NCBI RefSeq assembly: GCF_900102365.1
Contig: NZ_FOIN01000006.1
Location: 1 to 64,000 of the forward strand
Reading direction: 5' to 3'
DNA length: 64,000 nt
Source of the DNA: Thomasclavelia cocleata
GTDB taxonomy: Bacteria > Bacillota_I > Bacilli_A > Erysipelotrichales > Coprobacillaceae
Positions 1 to 8,348 of this stretch are shown piece by piece; within the stretch, counting starts at the first letter, position 1, and every line of letters starts with the position of its first letter. The notes below the pieces were generated by a model. The model did no database searches. It saw nothing but the letters and a program-made list of their open reading frames with translations, and was not told the DNA's origin. Position numbers and translations under genes: made by a program.

Positions 1-1
1 A

Positions 2-154
2 AACCAGGGATATAACAGATTACGCCGAAGAGGAGAATCCGGTGTGAAACTGGAAATATATATGATAGCAATAGGACAAAATATCAGGAAATATCACCGC
101 AGGAAAATAGAAAACAGGAAAAAGGCAGAAAAGTTATTGTCAGTATTAAATTAA
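2..154 (+). pseudogene. C-terminal end of an IS transposase (runs in from the left edge)
   Basis: An open frame enters from the window edge and codes for 50 basic residues ending in a TAA at 152-154. The sequence, including RRRGESGVKLEIYMIAIGQN followed by an arginine- and lysine-rich tail, has the look of the last helix of DDE transposases (IS1182/IS5-like), where a Glu sits before a helix and a basic tail. Only the tail is visible, so family assignment is tentative and it cannot be told whether the gene is intact upstream. A strong terminator lies about 45 bp downstream. Confidence 0.55.
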
Positions 155-199
155 AGAGCCAATTTTTTTGAAAAAGAGCAGGTTCTTTTTAAGTGCGTC

Positions 200-250
200 A
201 AAAATCCATAAAAGTTATTCACAATGAAACAACACTTATGGATTTTTTTA
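200..250 (+). terminator. Rho-independent terminator after the IS tail
   Basis: Arms AAAAATCCATAA (200-211) and TTATGGATTTTT (from 237) form a 12-bp stem followed by a run of T on the plus strand. It closes the transposase transcript and is a plausible end of the insertion sequence. Confidence 0.65.
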
Positions 251-264
251 TATGAAAGGGATTA

Positions 265-290
265 ACAAAAGAAAAAGAGCTGAACGCTCT
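265..290 (-). terminator. Terminator of the ABC exporter operon
   Basis: Read on the minus strand, AGAGC-GTTCA-GCTCT is followed by TTTTTCTTTT. The stem is short but the U-tract is good, and it sits just past the permease stop codon at 311. Confidence 0.6.
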
Positions 291-310
291 AAATAATTAA
301 TAAAAATTAC

Positions 311-2557
311 TTAGTCGTTACAGCCCCTTTTAAGTTTTGATAAAATAATAAATATGATAATAAATATAGAGAGGATAATCACATGTATAACTGAAAATTC
401 ATTAATAATAAAGTTGCCTGAAAAGAAACTATTTAAAGATATTTTATTGATAAAGGAGATATCTATGATTCCAATGCCTAAAGGAAAAGCTAGGCTGGCA
501 CAAAGTATAAAAAGAGCAGGATATGTATTTTTTACTATTTGCGAAATCATAAAGATAAGAGTTATTGTTATATATATCATAAATAAGCGAATTAAATAGA
601 GTAAGATAATTTGGTAAATTAAAGGTACATGTAAAGCAATATTTGATAATTCCAGAATAGCCTGATTAGATACAGTTATATTAGATAGACCATATTTTTG
701 AATAATGTAAACAAGTTGAGGGGTATATGTAATAAATGTACATAAAGTGGAAATCAAAATACATAATTTCCATTTTTGTTTAAATAACTTTTTACTTCCA
801 TTTTTTTGTACACTAATGAGTTTGATCATACCAGAAGAATATTCGCTAGCAATAAAAGGTGTAAATAAAATGATAAGTGTTAAAATTAAAAGCAGCATTA
901 AAGTAAAATCAGTTTTATAATTATCAAAGCCTTTTCCAAATAATTCTAAATATCCAGTTTCATAAATAATGGGATAATCAGGATTTTCAAGGACGTAGTT
1001 CACTCGTTCAAGAACTCTTTGAAAAGCTCTTTCACTTAATAATTGGCTAGAGACGTAATTATCAATTGCATTTTTTTCATTTTCACTAATTTTGCCAGAT
1101 TGTAGATCAAGGGATGCTTGATTGCTTTTTTGATGAAGCTCTTCAAATCTTTTTGTTTCTTTTTCAATAATCTGTTGTTTTTTTGTATCATATGGACCAT
1201 TTAGAACAGACATATAATTTTTATAATAATATTCATCTTCAAAAATATCATGGTTAATATTCATTGTATACCAGGATGTAGCGATACTAAATATAATTAG
1301 GATAATTAGTCCTTTTTGAAGGAACAGTAATTTATAACATTCATGATAGAATATACTGACATTTGTTTTAAAATTATTTTTTCTTTTTGGATGCCAGGAT
1401 GTTAATGTGTCTGCTGTTTTATCTTTAGAAAATACATAGATATTTAAGAAAGTAAAAAATGGGAGAATTATAGAAATAATGATCCAAAAAATTGTTATGG
1501 TATTAATTGGATAGCCAATAATATTGAGATTTAAATAAGTTTGATAGATGGGGTTTACTAGTAAATAGGGAATGATATTGATATATTTTAAAATAGTAAA
1601 GGTAGAATTATCTGGTATTGTTAGATATAGAGTAAAAGATATACCAAATAAAAGAATAGTTAAAAAGTATAATTCAATAGTTTTCTTTGACATTAGGGCA
1701 ATGAATAAAAATATCATTCCTATAAGCGAATAAATACATATTTTTGAAACAAGAAATAAAAGTAAGTATTGACTTGTTGAAATAGCCAAAGTTGAAGTTG
1801 TAAAACTAGTGATAGATTGAATACTAACAGATAAAGGGAGAGAGCCATTTTTTATACAACTAACAAAGATATTACTCCCCCAAAATAATAAGACTGTCAT
1901 AAGTGACATTAAAAGAATTACAGAAGTTTTAGCAGTAATCAAACCCGTTCTTCCCTTTTTGGTAGATTTTAATAAAAAGAAGAGCTGATGTTCTTTTTCA
2001 TATATAAGAAGAGAACTTATGATAAAGAATATAAAAGCTAGCGCAATAAGGTCAGTAGGAGCAAAATCAATTGAATCTATAAATGCATTAACATTTGTGA
2101 ATGTGAGTTTTACATTGTCTAATCCTTGATAGTCTTTAATTGTTTTATTAGCATTTCTTTTTTGAAAATCACTTTGATTTTTAAAGATTGCAACTTGTGA
2201 GTCTTGACTGCTTTGTTTTATTGAAGCAAGAAAATCGGGATAAGAAGATATTTTATTCCATTGTTTATTTAAGTTGTTGAAAAGCTCTAATTCTCCCATA
2301 AAACTATGGGTATATTTGTATTCATTGATATTATTGAATATAAGTGATTGATAATATTCTTCAATAAATGTGCCTTTTTTATCATCATTTAGAGTACTGA
2401 TTTTATGATAAGCTTTTTGATAATTGGCAGCATTATAATATTCACCAGGGTTTGTAGCTGCTAATAAACCGATATTTATTACAAGGGCGATGATAAGGGC
2501 GAGTATACATGATTTATTACGTAAAATTTTATGAAATTCTTGAAAGAAGATATGCAT
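311..2557 (-). CDS. ABC-2 type transporter permease with two homologous halves
   Basis: This 748-residue polytopic membrane protein is the membrane part of an ABC exporter whose ATPase lies directly upstream. Each half begins with an amphipathic segment and a membrane helix (FFQEFHKILRNK at the N-terminus, FYHECYKLLFLQKG in the middle), then a charged extracytoplasmic stretch and a cluster of about five to six membrane helices, so it looks like a fusion of two ABC-2 permease domains. The start at 2557 is chosen because AAAGGAGG lies 4 bp upstream; a longer frame to 2641 would overlap the ATPase gene. The ATPase stop codon is 1 bp from this start, so the pair is translationally coupled. Two-half permeases of this size are known in peptide export or self-immunity, but the substrate here is unknown. 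Confidence 0.8.
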   Translation of the reverse strand: MHIFFQEFHKILRNKSCILALIIALVINIGLLAATNPGEYYNAANYQKAYHKISTLNDDKKGTFIEEYYQSLIFNNINEYKYTHSFMGELELFNNLNKQWNKISSYPDFLASIKQSSQDSQVAIFKNQSDFQKRNANKTIKDYQGLDNVKLTFTNVNAFIDSIDFAPTDLIALAFIFFIISSLLIYEKEHQLFFLLKSTKKGRTGLITAKTSVILLMSLMTVLLFWGSNIFVSCIKNGSLPLSVSIQSITSFTTSTLAISTSQYLLLFLVSKICIYSLIGMIFLFIALMSKKTIELYFLTILLFGISFTLYLTIPDNSTFTILKYINIIPYLLVNPIYQTYLNLNIIGYPINTITIFWIIISIILPFFTFLNIYVFSKDKTADTLTSWHPKRKNNFKTNVSIFYHECYKLLFLQKGLIILIIFSIATSWYTMNINHDIFEDEYYYKNYMSVLNGPYDTKKQQIIEKETKRFEELHQKSNQASLDLQSGKISENEKNAIDNYVSSQLLSERAFQRVLERVNYVLENPDYPIIYETGYLELFGKGFDNYKTDFTLMLLLILTLIILFTPFIASEYSSGMIKLISVQKNGSKKLFKQKWKLCILISTLCTFITYTPQLVYIIQKYGLSNITVSNQAILELSNIALHVPLIYQIILLYLIRLFMIYITITLIFMISQIVKNTYPALFILCASLAFPLGIGIIDISFINKISLNSFFSGNFIINEFSVIHVIILSIFIIIFIILSKLKRGCND

Positions 2558-2558
2558 A

Positions 2559-3437
2559 TTATCCTCCTTTCTTTTCGTCACTGAAGTGATATAAATAAAC
2601 ATCTTCAAGATTTGGAATTGATTCTTGATAATGATAGCCAATAGGTGGTTGATCAGTTAAAATACGAACTAATAAGCCATTAGCTTGTTGAGTAATATTA
2701 CTTATTAGATATATATCTTGTACTTTTTTTAGCTCTTTTTCTTCAATAAATATTTCAAAAACTTTTCCTTGGATAGATTTACAAAATTCTAAGGGAGATT
2801 GATGGTTTAAAATACTACCATTTTTTATAAGAATAACTTCTTTAGCAATATGTTCAATGTCAGATACAACATGGGTAGCAAAAAGAACGATTTTATCACC
2901 TGCTATTTCAGATATGATATTTCTAATTCGAATCCGTTCTTTAGGATCAAGTCCAGCAGTTGGTTCATCTAAAATAATAATATCAGGCTGGTTCATAATA
3001 GCTTGTGCGACGAGAATTCTTTGTTTCATTCCGCCAGAATATTGTCCTAATAAACGATGGGCATCTTTTTGTAGATTGACAATTTTTAAAACACGTTCAA
3101 TCTCAGCTTTAGTTGTTTTTTTATCCATTCCTTTTAAAGCTGCCATGTAATTTAAAAAGCGATAAGCATTAAATTGTTCATATAAACCCTGTTGTTGAGG
3201 CATATAACCTAAAATAGCTCGATAATCTTCATTTAATTCACTGATATTTTTACCATTGTATAAAATACAGCCATTACTAGGTTTTAAATTACCAGTTAAA
3301 AGATTAATAAGTGTTGATTTTCCTGCACCATTTGAACCTAAAAGAGCATAAATACCTGGAGTTAATGTTAGATTAATATTATTTAAGGCTAATATATTTC
3401 CATATGATTTAGATAGATGTTGTATTTCTATTTTCAT
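2559..3437 (-). CDS. ABC transporter ATP-binding protein
   Basis: This 292-residue protein has the full ABC ATPase set: Walker A GSNGAGKS near residue 35, signature YSGGMKQR, Walker B IIILDEPTAGLDP and the H-loop FATHVVSDIEH. The C-terminal third after the H-loop is a short extension of the kind seen in bacitracin or lantibiotic self-resistance ATPases (BcrA-like) and is probably regulatory. It is the first gene of a two-gene operon with the downstream permease. The ATG has AGGAAATAAG upstream and lies about 30 nt below the expected start point of the operator-controlled promoter at 3474-3540. The predicted role is energising export of a peptide or lipid-active compound. Confidence 0.85.
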   Translation of the reverse strand: MKIEIQHLSKSYGNILALNNINLTLTPGIYALLGSNGAGKSTLINLLTGNLKPSNGCILYNGKNISELNEDYRAILGYMPQQQGLYEQFNAYRFLNYMAALKGMDKKTTKAEIERVLKIVNLQKDAHRLLGQYSGGMKQRILVAQAIMNQPDIIILDEPTAGLDPKERIRIRNIISEIAGDKIVLFATHVVSDIEHIAKEVILIKNGSILNHQSPLEFCKSIQGKVFEIFIEEKELKKVQDIYLISNITQQANGLLVRILTDQPPIGYHYQESIPNLEDVYLYHFSDEKKGG

Positions 3438-3473
3438 AACTTATTTCCTCACAATCTTTATGACTATATTTTT

Positions 3474-3540
3474 ACTATAACATAAAAAAAGAGAAAAAAT
3501 TATTTTCTCAATTAAATGGTTAAATATCTGATTAAATGGT
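3474..3540 (-). promoter_or_regulatory. LytTR-like direct-repeat operator and promoter of the ABC operon
   Basis: On the minus strand two identical half-sites ACCATTTAAT (3540-3531 and 3520-3511) repeat with a 20-bp period. A TATAGT -10 box (3479-3474) follows 31 bp after the second half-site, and no good -35 box is seen. The same arrangement recurs at 5687-5754 and 8903-8970. Tandem half-sites one to two helical turns apart just upstream of a poor -35 box are typical of LytTR-type activators. Confidence 0.7.
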
Positions 3541-3800
3541 TATTTTTTTAATAATGTACTTTTTTAGTTATATATTTATTGGAATTGTTTTTTATTTTTT
3601 GATTTTATTGATAATTGAGATCAAAAGTCTTTTTACACTAATTAGGAATCAAAATACTTATTGGCTTTGGTGTATTCAATAAAATTAAGCTCTTTATCTA
3701 ATTGATAGATTATATGTATAAATTCTTAATTTATCTATTATTGCGATATCAATTTCTATTTTTTATTCATTTAAATTTAATAACAGTAAAATAAAAAGAT
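3541..3800. other. AT-rich intergenic stretch without a recognised gene
   Basis: Between the ABC operator and the NrdD-like gene nothing coding could be supported in six frames. The only recurring word is AACAGTAAAATAAAAAGATTAT near 3782 (first 20 bases shared best), which returns in similar form near 5289 and 8264, again close to units of the duplicated cassette. Confidence 0.5.
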
Positions 3801-3841
3801 TATTAAAAAGCTATCATCATTAATATATGACGATAGCTTTT
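3801..3841 (-). terminator. Terminator of the NrdD-like/28-aa peptide unit, copy 1
   Basis: On the minus strand AAAAGCTATCGTCAT pairs with ATGATGATAGCTTTT through one G-T wobble, followed by a T-rich tail. The stem begins within the stop codon of the NrdD-like gene. A matching hairpin closes the second copy at 8315-8348. Confidence 0.65.
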
Positions 3842-4118
3842 ATGCATGTTTAATTCGATCTTTTTCTTCAGCTGCTTTAGCATCATTAAAACGATCAAGT
3901 GTTCCTACTAAATATCCAGTAATTCTTCTAATTCTTTCAAAGTTTTGGGGCTGGAATACATAATCTAGATCAACATCTTCACCATCAATTGTGATTGAAA
4001 GTGATTTTAGGGTTTCATCAGGATGCTTATTTTCTAGATATTTTATATATGCTTGAATTTCTTCTTCATCCATATATCCATTTTTTACTTCTACTTTAAC
4101 ATTATCAAAATCTTTCAT
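3840..4118 (-). CDS. Stand-alone NrdD C-terminal (glycyl-radical) domain protein, copy 1
   Basis: This 92-residue protein ends in RIRRITGYLVGTLDRFN and KDRIKH. That matches the C-terminal signature of anaerobic ribonucleoside-triphosphate reductase NrdD (E. coli: RRVCGYLG, FNAGK, RRVKH), in which the Gly of the GY pair carries the radical; here that Gly is residue 68. Small proteins of this type are sometimes named anaerobic ribonucleotide reductase, but the whole catalytic barrel is absent. By analogy with YfiD/GrcA for pyruvate formate-lyase it could be a replacement radical domain, which is inference. The ATG at 4118 has GAGGTGAT upstream. It sits 62 bp below a 28-residue peptide gene, and the same pair recurs at 8347-8770. 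Confidence 0.6.
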   Translation of the reverse strand: MKDFDNVKVEVKNGYMDEEEIQAYIKYLENKHPDETLKSLSITIDGEDVDLDYVFQPQNFERIRRITGYLVGTLDRFNDAKAAEEKDRIKHA

Positions 4119-4180
4119 TAAAATATCACCTCAAAAACATTATAACAGTTTAATAAGCTTTTAACATCTAAAATGCACTA

Positions 4181-4267
4181 TTATAACCAGTAACAAATAA
4201 TCATAAAGATAATCATTGAAAGAATAATTGATAGAACCTGGTTGATTTTCTTAAACATATATTTCAT
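4181..4267 (-). CDS. 28-residue membrane peptide, copy 1
   Basis: A short gene reads MKYMFKKINQVLS followed by about 13 hydrophobic residues (mostly Ile, Met, Phe and Leu) and ends CYWL. One positively charged end plus a single membrane-spanning stretch is visible, and no signal peptidase site or double-Gly leader. AAAGGAATG lies 12 bp before the ATG. A paralogue with the same length and mostly conservative changes lies at 8684-8770, again directly upstream of an NrdD-like gene, which supports real coding. Function is unknown: a signalling peptide, a small membrane regulator or a type I toxin-like peptide are all possible. Confidence 0.6.
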   Translation of the reverse strand: MKYMFKKINQVLSIILSMIIFMIICYWL

Positions 4268-4392
4268 ACTAACTTTACATTCCTTTCTGTTTGTAGTTAT
4301 AAGATGTACATAATTATGAATAAAATCTTGTTTTATTGAAGGGGTCTTTAAGTAAGTGTTTTTTTATTTGAATGTACTAGATTTATTTAGAT

Positions 4393-4427
4393 TATCATCA
4401 GTATATTATATGTATATACTGATGATA
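4393..4427. repeat. Perfect 14-bp inverted repeat
   Basis: TATCATCAGTATAT and its reverse complement ATATACTGATGATA flank a 7-base loop. No T-tract follows on either strand, so it is more likely a regulator site or an mRNA structure than a terminator. It lies between the LytTR gene and the 28-residue peptide gene. In the duplicated unit only the right arm region (near 8783) is recognisable. Confidence 0.5.
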
Positions 4428-4488
4428 TTAGTCATAGCATTAGACTAGATAAAATATATAGTTAATCAGTAATACTAATTTTTATGGT

Positions 4489-4519
4489 AAAAAGATGAAG
4501 TTTTTAATTTCATCTTTTA
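4489..4519 (-). terminator. Terminator downstream of the LytTR gene
   Basis: Minus-strand AAAAGATGAA and TTCATCTTTT pair around a 9-base loop and are followed by T-rich sequence, about 30 bp past the regulator stop codon. Confidence 0.6.
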
Positions 4520-4545
4520 GTAGCTAAGTATTTAATTAAATGATA

Positions 4546-5211
4546 TTAATGATTTTCTTCATAAAAAGCTTTTAAAACTGAATTTTTATTACGACGACTT
4601 ACATCAAATAAACAATTGACGCCATTTAAATAAATTCCTTCTTTAGTTAATTTACAAATTTTCTTTTTATTCACAATTACACTGCGATTAACTTGGATGA
4701 AATTATTTTTTAAAAGCTGCAACAGTTCTTTTAATGTTTTGTTTTTTATTATTATTTGCTCATCATCAAATATTACAGCAATATTCATATCTCCTAAGTA
4801 CATACAATATATTATGCTGTTTATTTGGATATCAAGCATTTCACCATCTATTTTTAAATTAACAATATGATGTTTTTTAATCCTGTTAATCATCTTTGAA
4901 ACGTTTACAACTAAGTCTTTTTTTAAATTATCCTTGCTAATAAAACCATAGATATTAGGTCCAAAGGCTTCTTTACAGCGAGAATAATTGTTAGCTATAA
5001 AAAGTATTTTTTTATCCTCATTAATTTTTGCATACTTTATACCATCATAATCAGGCATATCAATATTTAAAATAACAAAATCAAAATCTTTATTAAGCTG
5101 ATAAATAGAATTATATGTATAAACTCTAATATCATCAAATTTTAGTAACAAGATATCTTTTATTTTATCACAAGATACTTGTTTATCATCTATTATTCCA
5201 ATTGTAATCAT
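4546..5211 (-). CDS. LytTR-family response regulator with a degenerate receiver
   Basis: The 221-residue protein has an N-terminal receiver (residues 1-105) with the acidic pair D8-D9 and a C-terminal LytTR DNA-binding domain (about 113-215, with FIQVNRSVIVNKKKI and the start of strand NRSV typical of AgrA/ComE). The motif that should carry the phosphorylated Asp reads ILNIDMPDYDG, so the acceptor position is Asn49. No histidine kinase gene is near. AgrA-like regulators bind tandem 9-10 bp repeats, and three such repeat pairs lie around this gene (3511, 5687, 8903), so it is the obvious candidate controller of the ABC exporter, the secreted protein and the lipoproteins. The start has GAGGGGGGAA upstream. 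Phosphorylation-independent action is inferred. Confidence 0.85.
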   Translation of the reverse strand: MITIGIIDDKQVSCDKIKDILLLKFDDIRVYTYNSIYQLNKDFDFVILNIDMPDYDGIKYAKINEDKKILFIANNYSRCKEAFGPNIYGFISKDNLKKDLVVNVSKMINRIKKHHIVNLKIDGEMLDIQINSIIYCMYLGDMNIAVIFDDEQIIIKNKTLKELLQLLKNNFIQVNRSVIVNKKKICKLTKEGIYLNGVNCLFDVSRRNKNSVLKAFYEENH

Positions 5212-5680
5212 TATTTTTCCCCCCTCAATCTCTCTGTATTATGAAGATATTGCTCCCATTTCTTGTATAATATCATTGAATTAAATAGCAGTAAAATAAT
5301 AAGATAATAAATATAAATAAATAATTTTTAATATCAGAAAGTTAATGTATTTCTTATATATTTATAATACTATAAATTGATTTTTAATTGTATTATTTTA
5401 ACTTTATTTTGTCAGTATTAAATTAAAAAATAAAATTATAAGTTTTTTATCTAGTTTAAATTAAAGTGGTGTATAAATATAAAAACTTATAAAAAGTAAT
5501 ATTGAAAAACCATGGATAAATATTGGGTTTTATCAAAAGAAACTATATTAAACATAGAAGTAAAAAATATTTTAATAAATTAAAGTAGCTAAATATAATC
5601 ACTGGTAACATTAAGAACAATGTACCAGAAATGTTTATTTAGACATGATAAAAAGTTTAAAAATAGTGTATATTATATAA
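5212..5680. other. AT-rich region upstream of LytTR, no gene supported
   Basis: About 470 bp without a convincing gene. It must hold the minus-strand promoter of the LytTR gene, but no copy of the shared operator is present there, so the regulator does not obviously control itself. A 23-codon frame at 5512-5583 lacks a ribosome binding site. Confidence 0.5.
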
Positions 5681-5686
5681 AATAAC

Positions 5687-5754
5687 ACCGTTTAATTAGA
5701 TATTTAACCATTAAATGGGGAAATGAATAATTTCTTATTTTATTGTGTTATAGT
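5687..5754 (+). promoter_or_regulatory. LytTR-like operator and promoter of the secreted-protein unit
   Basis: Half-sites ACCGTTTAAT (5687) and ACCATTAAAT (5707) repeat with a 20-bp period, and TATAGT at 5749-5754 follows 32 bp after the second. The first half-site fits the published LytTR consensus (W-M-M-GTT-N-R-K) at eight of nine positions. Flanks on both sides (AAATAGTGT before, ATAATTT and TTGTGTTATAGTAAA after) are shared with the copy at 8903-8970. A leader of about 225 nt separates this promoter from the first gene. Confidence 0.72.
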
Positions 5755-5986
5755 AAAGATAAGAAAAGAGATAATAATAGAAGTTATCAATATACTAGGA
5801 AAAGTTTTCATTATATAAATAATTTATATTAGTATTAAATAATTTTGGTAGTTAATAAAATATATTTCATTAATTACTCAGATAAAAAAGGAGTGAAGAT
5901 ATTTGTATCAGGATTAATGAAACATAAGTGTTATTTTATTAATTTCTTATAAATATATATATAATTAAATATGAGGAGGAAAATTT

Positions 5987-6346
5987 ATGAAACACAAAAA
6001 AATTTTATGTTGTTTTGTCTCAACATTATTATTTGGATTATTTATAGTACCAGTAATGGCAGCGGAAAGTTCTAATCAAACAACTGATGGAAAATATATT
6101 GTTTCTGTTACTTGTAATGCAAATGGTTCATCTCACACTATCAACGCTCGAAATGGTGCTACATATCCAATGGGTAAAGCTTATGTTACATATTCTGTAA
6201 GTGGTTCTGTGAAAGAAAATGTTTCAGTAAATGGAGCATCATATAGATCATATTGGACTGCTAGTCGCCCTAAAAAGTCAGATAATGAAACTTTTATAAA
6301 TGCAACTACATCAGGTTATGGTATAAAGGTTTATACTTCAAATTAA
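5987..6346 (+). CDS. Small secreted protein, unknown function
   Basis: The 119-residue product has a classic signal peptide (KHKK, hydrophobic core, cleavage near VMA-AES at residue 25-26) and a mature part of about 93 residues rich in Ser, Thr, Asn, Gly and Tyr with one Cys. GAGGAGGAAAATTT precedes the ATG. It is the first gene below a LytTR-type operator and is followed by a 12-bp-stem terminator and then a lipoprotein. Size, composition and the presence of an ABC exporter recall lactococcin 972-type bacteriocins, but the characteristic Trp/His motifs of that family are not clear, so this is only a suggestion. Confidence 0.75.
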   Translation: MKHKKILCCFVSTLLFGLFIVPVMAAESSNQTTDGKYIVSVTCNANGSSHTINARNGATYPMGKAYVTYSVSGSVKENVSVNGASYRSYWTASRPKKSDNETFINATTSGYGIKVYTSN

Positions 6347-6360
6347 TAGTTTTTAATAAA

Positions 6361-6390
6361 ATATAGTGCTAGTAATAACTAGCACTATAT
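6361..6390 (+). terminator. Hairpin between secreted-protein and lipoprotein genes
   Basis: ATATAGTGCTAG and CTAGCACTATAT form a perfect 12-bp stem with a 6-base loop. The tail is A-rich then T-rich, so termination may be partial and act as an attenuator for the lipoprotein gene that has no other obvious promoter. Confidence 0.5.
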
Positions 6391-6472
6391 AAAAATTTAT
6401 AGAATATTTTTTGTTTGAATGTTAAATGGAAAAAATATTTAATATTATTGATAATTGATGGGGGGAGAAAAA

Positions 6473-7951
6473 TTGAAAAAATTTTTACTTTTAACAATAA
6501 GTTTAATATTAGTTTTACAAATAACTGGATGTACAAAAAAGAATGAAATTGATACTGGTACAGTTGTTTGGAGAGTTGCAGCAGGTGGAAATATTGAAGA
6601 TATGACAAATGAAATGATAGAGGTATGGCAGAAGCCTCTTAATGAGTTATTAAAAGAAAAAAAGGCATCATATCAAGTAAAAATTATACCATTTAGTAAT
6701 AAGAAGGAAAATAAGCAGATACAAGATTTAAAAGAATTGAAAAAAAATGGAGAGCAAACGGATGTTATTACTATATTGCCAGAGAGTCAGGATTATGAAT
6801 TAACATCATGGAATAATACTTATAAACATGCAGTTGAAAACAAGTTACTTTTAGATTTAGATAAATGGAAAGAAAAGAATCAGAAGATCTTAGAAGAAGT
6901 ATTGACTCCATATGATTTTGAACTTTCAAAAATAGATAATAGATTATATGGTATTTCAAGTAATGTACCAATGACTTCAGGAATTATGTATCAAAAAGAA
7001 CTTTTAGATAAGACTGGAATAGATATCAAAGACATAAAAAGTAACGTATTTGAAAATAGTAATTTATTAACTCAAGTAAAAGATAAAATTAATAGAATTC
7101 CTCTTAATAATGTATATTTAGATCCTGGATTATGGATTGTATCTCCTGTTGATAATTTAGTGTGGACAAAAGATAAAGGATTTATTTCTTTAAGTAAATC
7201 AAGAGAGTATAAAGATTTACTATATCAATGTGTTACTTTAAGACAACAAGGATTACTTGAACTTGAGTCGGTTGAGGAAAGTGCTGTGTCGTTTGCTGCT
7301 TCATTTGGAAGAGGTATAAGTACACGGGCTATATTTAAAAGTTTGTCTGTATCACAGAAAGAATTTATAGTAGTTCCTGATGAATCAAAGCCAGACATGA
7401 ATTTATATTGGGGTGATAATAAAACAGGAATTGCTTCATGGTCTGAAAATAATAAAAATGCAGAAGATTTTCTTTTAAAACTTTTTACAGATAAAGATAT
7501 CGCTAATTTGATTCAGTATGGAATTGAGGGGAAGGATTATCAGCTTGATGAAAATAATCATGTTAAAGTAATTACTGATAAATTAGGATTAAAGATTTTT
7601 GGTTATCAATACACAAATCCCAAAATTACATATTCTTCAATTTATGAAGAAGATGACAAAATTGAATATTCAAATTGGTTTTATTCAAAATATGGAGAAG
7701 ATTTTCCTAAAGGTTTTAGATTTGAAGCAATGCCAGTAATAAAAGATATTAATACAGTTAATAAAGTATGGAATACATATTTTGATGAACAAACTGCTAC
7801 TGGATTAACCAATAAGTTGTATATGTTAGATGTTAAAGACATAGATGTTTTTTTAGAAGATTTAAATAAAACATTAGACGATGCTGGAATGCAAAAAATA
7901 GTAGATGAAGCCAATCGTCAATATCAAGAATGGTTGAAAGAAGCAAAATAA
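6473..7951 (+). CDS. Solute-binding-type lipoprotein, copy 1
   Basis: The 492-residue product has a lipoprotein signal with lipobox ITGC (Cys20 from the chosen start) and the layout of family 1 extracellular solute-binding proteins of the LplA/DUF3502 kind: the C-terminus GMQKIVDEANRQYQEWLK is typical. The start is taken as TTG at 6473 because GGGGGAG lies 6 bp before it; in-frame starts at 6455/6458 would overlap this site. It is paralogous along its whole length to the lipoprotein at 9047-10573. No sugar or peptide permease genes are nearby, so it may be a receptor rather than a transporter component. Confidence 0.75.
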   Translation: MKKFLLLTISLILVLQITGCTKKNEIDTGTVVWRVAAGGNIEDMTNEMIEVWQKPLNELLKEKKASYQVKIIPFSNKKENKQIQDLKELKKNGEQTDVITILPESQDYELTSWNNTYKHAVENKLLLDLDKWKEKNQKILEEVLTPYDFELSKIDNRLYGISSNVPMTSGIMYQKELLDKTGIDIKDIKSNVFENSNLLTQVKDKINRIPLNNVYLDPGLWIVSPVDNLVWTKDKGFISLSKSREYKDLLYQCVTLRQQGLLELESVEESAVSFAASFGRGISTRAIFKSLSVSQKEFIVVPDESKPDMNLYWGDNKTGIASWSENNKNAEDFLLKLFTDKDIANLIQYGIEGKDYQLDENNHVKVITDKLGLKIFGYQYTNPKITYSSIYEEDDKIEYSNWFYSKYGEDFPKGFRFEAMPVIKDINTVNKVWNTYFDEQTATGLTNKLYMLDVKDIDVFLEDLNKTLDDAGMQKIVDEANRQYQEWLKEAK

Positions 7952-8082
7952 GATATAATATAGATTAAAAAATTATAATTTTTATTGTTTTAAATACTGT
8001 TTTTGTAAGTGGTTGCTATAAGAATACAGAAAGTCCAAGTGATATTGATGTGGAAGTATATAAACAGTTTTGAACATTAGAA
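7952..8082 (+). pseudogene. Remnant of the second lipoprotein gene (copy 1)
   Basis: Directly after the copy 1 binding protein, DNA resembles the first 130 bp of the lipoprotein gene at 10575: matching words include ATTGTTTTAAATACTG, TAAGTGGTTGC and AACATTAGAATC. The start codon is ATA instead of ATG, two As are missing from the poly-A run after it, and homology fades after about 8080. This shows the two-lipoprotein unit was duplicated and its second gene lost here. Confidence 0.7.
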
Positions 8083-8310
8083 TCTTTAATGAATCAATAG
8101 TTATTTGTTCATTTATTCTAAGAAAGATAATTTGATTTATGTATTGAATTAGTTGTATATATTTTAAGATTATCAAGAATTAAAAGTACTATATCTCAAT
8201 AGATTTTATTTATTTTCTATTAATGTAACTGTAATTGATGTGATTTCTTTTGTTTTGCCATAACAGTGAAATAAAAAGATTATAAATAGTAGGATTGTAG
8301 AAAAATGGTT
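8083..8310. other. Decayed intergenic DNA
   Basis: No gene, RNA or repeat could be supported. It probably represents the eroded remainder of the lost lipoprotein gene, because it occupies the equivalent place, but recognisable similarity stops near 8080. Confidence 0.4.
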
Positions 8311-8314
8311 ATTA

Positions 8315-8348
8315 AAAAGCTATCATCATTAAAATGATAATAGCTTTT
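8315..8348 (-). terminator. Terminator of the NrdD-like unit, copy 2
   Basis: AAAAGCTATCATCATT and AATGATAATAGCTTTT form a long stem with one mismatch. It is homologous to the hairpin at 3801-3841. Confidence 0.55.

Noticed and set aside
311-599. Plus-strand frame at 354-599 opposite the ABC permease
   Set aside because: It is antisense to the permease C-terminus, lacks a ribosome binding site and shows no protein features.
5512-5583. 23-codon frame MDKYWVLSKETILNIEVKN upstream of the secreted-protein operator
   Set aside because: No ribosome binding site and no second copy at the equivalent place in unit B, unlike the 28-residue peptides.
5987-6346. Naming the secreted protein a lactococcin 972 family bacteriocin
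   Set aside because: Size, signal peptide and nearby ABC exporter fit, but the conserved Trp/His pattern of that family was not recognised, so it is kept as unknown.
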